Part shown: positions 60,476 to 64,000 of the stretch, piece by piece | Position numbering within the stretch: the first letter of the stretch is position 1 | How the letters are laid out: each line of letters opens with the position of its first letter | Origin: Bacillus multifaciens | GTDB taxonomy: Bacteria > Bacillota > Bacilli > Bacillales > Bacillaceae_G | NCBI RefSeq assembly: GCF_030756675.1 | Contig: NZ_JAVBXD010000002.1 | Location: 62,001 to 126,000 of the forward strand | Length of the DNA stretch: 64,000 bases | Direction: 5' to 3' | The notes under the pieces: model-generated | Told to the model about the DNA's origin: nothing | Databases searched by the model: none | What the model saw: only the letters and a program-made list of their open reading frames with translations | Translations under genes and position numbers: made by a program

Positions 60476-60925
60476 TTATACTTCGACAGGATCTTTTACA
60501 TCCCATTGCACAAGAAATGTAACAGAGCTAGAGCGCTTTTTCTGTTCTTCGTAAGATTCCGCAATTACACTGCGTTGCTTTTGAATTTGTTCAGCGATAA
60601 AACCAGCTTCTAATTGGTAAGAAGAATGTCTTTTTTGTTGCTCACGTTCTTCAATAAGAGCACCTGTTAGTTTGAATTGCATTTCACGACGTTTATGTTC
60701 AATGATTGTTAAGTCGCCCCAACCAGCTGTTGTGAAAAATTGGATGATCTCATCAATTGTTTCTAACGGGTATTTTCGTGCTAAATTTCTGCCGGCCCAA
60801 TATAAAACGGCATCTAGTTCTTTCCCTATTAAATCAGGAAGTAATTCTTCACGAAGCAATTCATAGGCAAACGCATTGATTGAAATATTTTGTAAAGATT
60901 CGCTCTCAATTTTTTTTGTACTCAC
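60476..60925 (-). CDS. yslB: YslB-family (DUF2507) protein
   Basis: 149 aa. SINAFAYELLREELLPDLIGKELDAVLYWAGRNLARKYPLE is the family core, and FFTTAGWGDLTIIEH and QLEAGFIAEQIQ follow. The role is uncertain. The fold resembles V4R-type proteins. I chose GTG at 60925 (STKKIESES) with GTGGGG six bases upstream. GTG at 60937 lies within that region. It sits between uvrC and sdhC as in B. subtilis. Confidence 0.88.
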   Translation of the reverse strand: MSTKKIESESLQNISINAFAYELLREELLPDLIGKELDAVLYWAGRNLARKYPLETIDEIIQFFTTAGWGDLTIIEHKRREMQFKLTGALIEEREQQKRHSSYQLEAGFIAEQIQKQRSVIAESYEEQKKRSSSVTFLVQWDVKDPVEV

Positions 60926-61061
60926 AATATTCCCCACTTTCTATACTGCCAATATTATATACCATTTTATATATATAAACACAGCTATTTCTTTGGAAAA
61001 AATCTGATGTAGAGAATGAAAAAGAATATAAAAATTATATACTGATTATGTATACGTTTTC

Positions 61062-61091
61062 TTGACGCTTCGACAAAAATAGGAGTAAAAT
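61062..61091 (+). promoter_or_regulatory. Candidate promoter upstream of sdhC
   Basis: TTGACG (61062-61067), 18 bp, then TAAAAT (61086-61091), which leaves a leader of about 125 bases before sdhC. A second AT-rich candidate with TGGTAAAAT near 61156 cannot be excluded. Confidence 0.5.
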
Positions 61092-61218
61092 GAACATGTT
61101 ATCAAATTATGCTGAAATATTGCGAATAATTTTTTCAGTTTTTCTTATAACAATAGTGGTAAAATGCTATTGCTATAAAGTAATGCGACAAACATCAGTC
61201 AAACATTCAAGGGGGTAA
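61090..61218 (+). CDS. Possible 42-aa leader ORF before sdhC
   Basis: ATG at 61090 has AGGAG four bases upstream and opens MNMLSNYAEILRIIFSVFLI.., with one membrane-like segment and a basic C-terminus, ending eight bases before the sdhC start. If the promoter at 61062-61091 is correct its start lies outside the transcript, so the call is doubtful. It could be a small membrane protein or chance. Confidence 0.3.
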   Translation: MNMLSNYAEILRIIFSVFLITIVVKCYCYKVMRQTSVKHSRG

Positions 61219-61225
61219 TGGGGAC

Positions 61226-61852
61226 ATGAAAGGCCGCGAGTATACATTTCGCAAGTGGCACTCGTTACTGGGTGTCATTCCAATTGGCGTCTTTATGACG
61301 CAACATTTAGTAATTAACAATTTTGCAACAAGAGGAGCAGAGGCTTTTAACAGTGCTGCTCATTTTATGGAAATGCTTCCATTTCGGTACGCATTAGAAA
61401 TTTTTGTGATTTTCTTACCGATTTTGTACCATGCTGTATACGGTTTATATATCGCATTTACAGCAAAGAACAATGCAACATCTTACGGCTATTTCCGCAA
61501 CTGGATGTTCGTTCTGCAACGATTCACTGGAGTAATTACACTTATATTCCTATCATGGCATATTTGGGAAACTCGCATTCAAGCTGCGCTCGGACAAACG
61601 GTAAACTATGATATGATGGCAAATATTTTAAACAATCCATTTATGTTTGGCTTCTATTTAGTTGGGGTTGTATCAGCTATTTTCCACTTTGCAAATGGAT
61701 TATGGACATTCTTTATTAGCTGGGGTATCACAGTATCACCACGTTCACAGCGTATTTCTACGTATGTAACATTAGCAATTTTCTTAGCATTATCATACGT
61801 AGGAGTGAGCGCGTTATTTGCGTTCATTAATCCGAATCTAGCAAACTTGTAA
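61226..61852 (+). CDS. sdhC: Succinate dehydrogenase cytochrome b558 subunit
   Basis: 208 aa with five predicted membrane helices. Histidines for two b-type hemes lie within helices (for example RKWHSLLG, MTQHLVINN, LYHAVYG, LSWHIWETR, IFHFANG). It anchors SdhA/SdhB to the membrane and passes electrons to menaquinone. AAGGGGG precedes the ATG. First gene of sdhCAB. Confidence 0.96.
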   Translation: MKGREYTFRKWHSLLGVIPIGVFMTQHLVINNFATRGAEAFNSAAHFMEMLPFRYALEIFVIFLPILYHAVYGLYIAFTAKNNATSYGYFRNWMFVLQRFTGVITLIFLSWHIWETRIQAALGQTVNYDMMANILNNPFMFGFYLVGVVSAIFHFANGLWTFFISWGITVSPRSQRISTYVTLAIFLALSYVGVSALFAFINPNLANL

Positions 61853-61865
61853 GGAGTGGGAGAGC

Positions 61866-63659
61866 ATGAAAGGGAAACTTATCGTAGTTGGCGGTGGATT
61901 AGCCGGCTTAATGGCAACGATTAAAGCAGCGGAAGCAGGCGTGAATGTAGAACTATTTTCTTTAGTACCAGTGAAACGTTCTCACTCTGTATGCGCTCAA
62001 GGCGGCATTAACGGTGCTGTAAATACAAAAGGTGAAGGGGATTCTCCATGGATCCACTTTGACGATACAATTTATGGAGGGGACTTCTTAGCGAACCAAC
62101 CTCCTGTAAAAGCGATGTGCGATGCAGCACCTGGTATTATTCACTTAATGGATCGCATGGGTGTTATGTTTAACCGTACGGAAGAGGGATTACTAGACTT
62201 CCGCCGTTTCGGTGGAACCCAGCATCACCGCACAGCATTCGCTGGTGCAACAACAGGACAGCAATTATTATATGCGTTAGATGAGCAAGTACGCCGTCAT
62301 GAAGTAGCAGGTCTTGTTACGAAATATGAGGGCTGGGATTTCTTGCGCGCTGTTGTAGATGACGAAGGCGTATGCCGCGGAATCGTAGCACAAGATTTAC
62401 AATCTATGGAGATTAAAAGTTTTCCAGCTGATGCTGTAATTATGGCAACAGGGGGCCCTGGTATCATCTTTGGAAAATCTACTAACTCTATTATTAATAC
62501 AGGTACGGCAGCATCTGCTGTATATCAACAAGGTGCATATTATGCAAACGGTGAGTTCATCCAAATTCACCCAACAGCAATTCCAGGCGATGATAAATTA
62601 CGCCTTATGAGTGAATCTGCACGTGGTGAAGGCGGCCGTGTTTGGACGTATAAAGACGGAAAACCATGGTATTTCTTAGAAGAGAAATATCCTGCATACG
62701 GAAACCTTGTACCTCGTGATATTGCAACGCGTGAAATTTTCGATGTTTGCGTAGAACAAAAGCTGGGTATTAACGGTGAAAATATGGTATATCTAGATCT
62801 TTCTCATAAAGATCCGAAAGAGCTTGATATTAAGCTTGGTGGAATTATTGAAATCTATGAAAAGTTCACAGGTGATGATCCTCGTAAACTACCGATGAAA
62901 ATCTTCCCAGCAGTTCACTACTCAATGGGTGGACTATGGGTTGACTATAAGCAAATGACAAGTATCCCAGGATTGTTTGCGGCAGGTGAGTGTGATTACT
63001 CTATGCACGGTGGTAACCGACTAGGTGCTAACTCATTATTATCAGCGATTTACGGTGGTATGGTAGCGGGACCAAATGCAATTGAATATATGAAAGGTCT
63101 TTCAAAATCATCAGATTCTGTTTCATCTTCTGTATATGAGCAAAATGAATTAATTGAAACAGAAAAATTCAACAACATTTTAACGCTAGATGGTAATGAA
63201 AATGCATATGTTCTTCATAAAGAGCTTGGAGAATGGATGACAGATAACGTAACAGTAGTTCGTGAAAATAAAAAATTATTAGAAACAGATGCGAAAATCG
63301 TAGAGTTAATGGAGCGTTATAAACGCATTAACATTAACGATACAGCGAAATGGAGCAACCAAGGTGCTTCGTTTACACGTCAACTGGCAAATATGCTTGA
63401 ATTGGCTCGTGTTATTACAATTGGTGCGTATAACCGTAATGAAAGTCGCGGTGCACATTATAAACCAGAATTCCCAGATCGTGATGATGAGAACTTCTTA
63501 AAAACAACAATGGCGAAGTTTGAAGGAGCAGGAAATGCACCAGCATTCCATTACGAAGACGTTGATATTTCATTAATCCAACCACGTAAGCGCGATTACT
63601 CTTCAAAACATGAAGTAGCTGCTAAGGGAGAAGAGAAGGGGGATAAGCAACATGTCTGA
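61866..63659 (+). CDS. sdhA: Succinate dehydrogenase flavoprotein subunit
   Basis: 597 aa. The FAD-binding Rossmann motif VVGGGLAGLMATIKAAEAG is followed by the covalent FAD-histidine region VKRSHSVCAQGGINGA. Active-site segments are HPTAIPG, SESARGEGGRVWT and the R in NLVPRDIATREIF. It oxidises succinate to fumarate in the TCA cycle. AAGGAGTGGGAG precedes the ATG, and its last eight bases overlap sdhB. Confidence 0.97.
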   Translation: MKGKLIVVGGGLAGLMATIKAAEAGVNVELFSLVPVKRSHSVCAQGGINGAVNTKGEGDSPWIHFDDTIYGGDFLANQPPVKAMCDAAPGIIHLMDRMGVMFNRTEEGLLDFRRFGGTQHHRTAFAGATTGQQLLYALDEQVRRHEVAGLVTKYEGWDFLRAVVDDEGVCRGIVAQDLQSMEIKSFPADAVIMATGGPGIIFGKSTNSIINTGTAASAVYQQGAYYANGEFIQIHPTAIPGDDKLRLMSESARGEGGRVWTYKDGKPWYFLEEKYPAYGNLVPRDIATREIFDVCVEQKLGINGENMVYLDLSHKDPKELDIKLGGIIEIYEKFTGDDPRKLPMKIFPAVHYSMGGLWVDYKQMTSIPGLFAAGECDYSMHGGNRLGANSLLSAIYGGMVAGPNAIEYMKGLSKSSDSVSSSVYEQNELIETEKFNNILTLDGNENAYVLHKELGEWMTDNVTVVRENKKLLETDAKIVELMERYKRININDTAKWSNQGASFTRQLANMLELARVITIGAYNRNESRGAHYKPEFPDRDDENFLKTTMAKFEGAGNAPAFHYEDVDISLIQPRKRDYSSKHEVAAKGEEKGDKQHV

Positions 63660-64000
63660 GAAAACAATCCGCCTTATTATTACAAGACAGGACGGCCCAA
63701 ACTCACAGGAGTATGATCAAGAGTTTGAAATTCCATATCGCCCAAATATGAATATTATTTCGGCATTAATGGAAATTCGTCGTAATCCTGTTGATGTGAA
63801 AGGGAATAAGACAACACCTATTGCTTGGGATATGAACTGTTTAGAAGAAGTATGCGGTGCATGTTCGATGGTAATCAACGGAAAACCACGTCAATCATGT
63901 ACAGCTCTTATTGATAAACTAGAACAACCAATTCGCTTAAAACCGATGAAAACATTCCCGGTTATTCGTGACTTGCAAGTAGACCGTAGTCGTATGTTTA
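63652..64000 (+). CDS. sdhB: Succinate dehydrogenase iron-sulfur subunit, N-terminal part
   Basis: ATG at 63652 lies inside the end of sdhA, with AAGGGGGA upstream. About 116 residues are visible before the window ends. The [2Fe-2S] cysteines are in MNCLEEVCGACSM and the following RQSC. The later [4Fe-4S] and [3Fe-4S] motifs lie beyond the edge. It conducts electrons from FAD to SdhC. Confidence 0.96.
   Translation, partial: MSEKTIRLIITRQDGPNSQEYDQEFEIPYRPNMNIISALMEIRRNPVDVKGNKTTPIAWDMNCLEEVCGACSMVINGKPRQSCTALIDKLEQPIRLKPMKTFPVIRDLQVDRSRMF

Overview
The window is chromosomal, AT-rich, and almost certainly from the Bacillus cereus group. The evidence is an isd heme-uptake locus with secreted NEAT hemophores, T-box-controlled pheST and asnS, a bacterial nitric oxide synthase, a spore gene (sspI), and scattered copies of a TTTAT-bounded repeat that resembles the group-specific bcr1 element. 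I cannot assign a species from sequence alone. No rRNA, tRNA, prophage, CRISPR array or intact transposase gene was found.

Layout. 1-4.7 kb: the end of a DHA2 drug exporter, small membrane proteins, two tandem CPBP-family proteins and an HD-domain protein, mostly on the minus strand. 4.7-22 kb: a backbone in the order known from B. subtilis (sspI, ysgA, pheS, pheT, rnhC, zapA, cvpA, polX, mutS2). Between pheT and rnhC lies an accessory block: an ECF sigma/DUF4179 pair, a YcdB/YcdC-type protein, T-box-asnS, a truncated dehydrogenase and a lipoprotein. 22-44 kb: a large accessory block between mutS2 and lcfA. It holds nos, an rRNA methyltransferase, ywbE, the isd-srtB-isdG heme locus, a two-component system with its ABC exporter, Nudix and DinB proteins, a second ECF sigma/DUF4179 pair, PadR-DUF2812 and azlCD. 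44-49.9 kb: the fatty-acid operon lcfA-fadR-fadB-etfB-etfA, then trxA. 49.9-58.5 kb: a third accessory block, between trxA and uvrC. It contains an iron-linked lipoprotein, a nucleotide-sugar epimerase, a flippase-like protein, a membrane phosphodiesterase, a GT2 glycosyltransferase, a Fur-box-preceded surface protein with an FTR1 iron permease, and a GT-C glycosyltransferase. 58.5-64 kb: uvrC, yslB and sdhCAB (sdhB cut by the window edge).

How the genes work together. Iron is the main theme. isdC/X1/X2/E/F, the ATPase, srtB and isdG form a complete heme capture, import and degradation route, and a separate FTR1 route lies 25 kb away. Fur-like boxes precede isdC, isdG, the 50-kb lipoprotein and the FTR1 partner gene. 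The isdG and FTR1-partner promoters share the layout TTGACA-17 bp-TATCAT with the Fur palindrome across it. The third accessory block looks like a multi-component transmembrane glycosylation system with iron uptake inserted into it.

Most notable observations: a bcr1-like element sits in the isdG leader between its Fur-type promoter and its start codon; other copies split the nos terminator, follow an anti-sigma terminator and end a truncated dehydrogenase; both ECF/DUF4179 operons carry the same GCAACCA-N17-TCTAATAG motif; the PadR gene has two perfect 21-bp palindromes; and short genes easily missed by gene callers are present, notably at 25213-25386.
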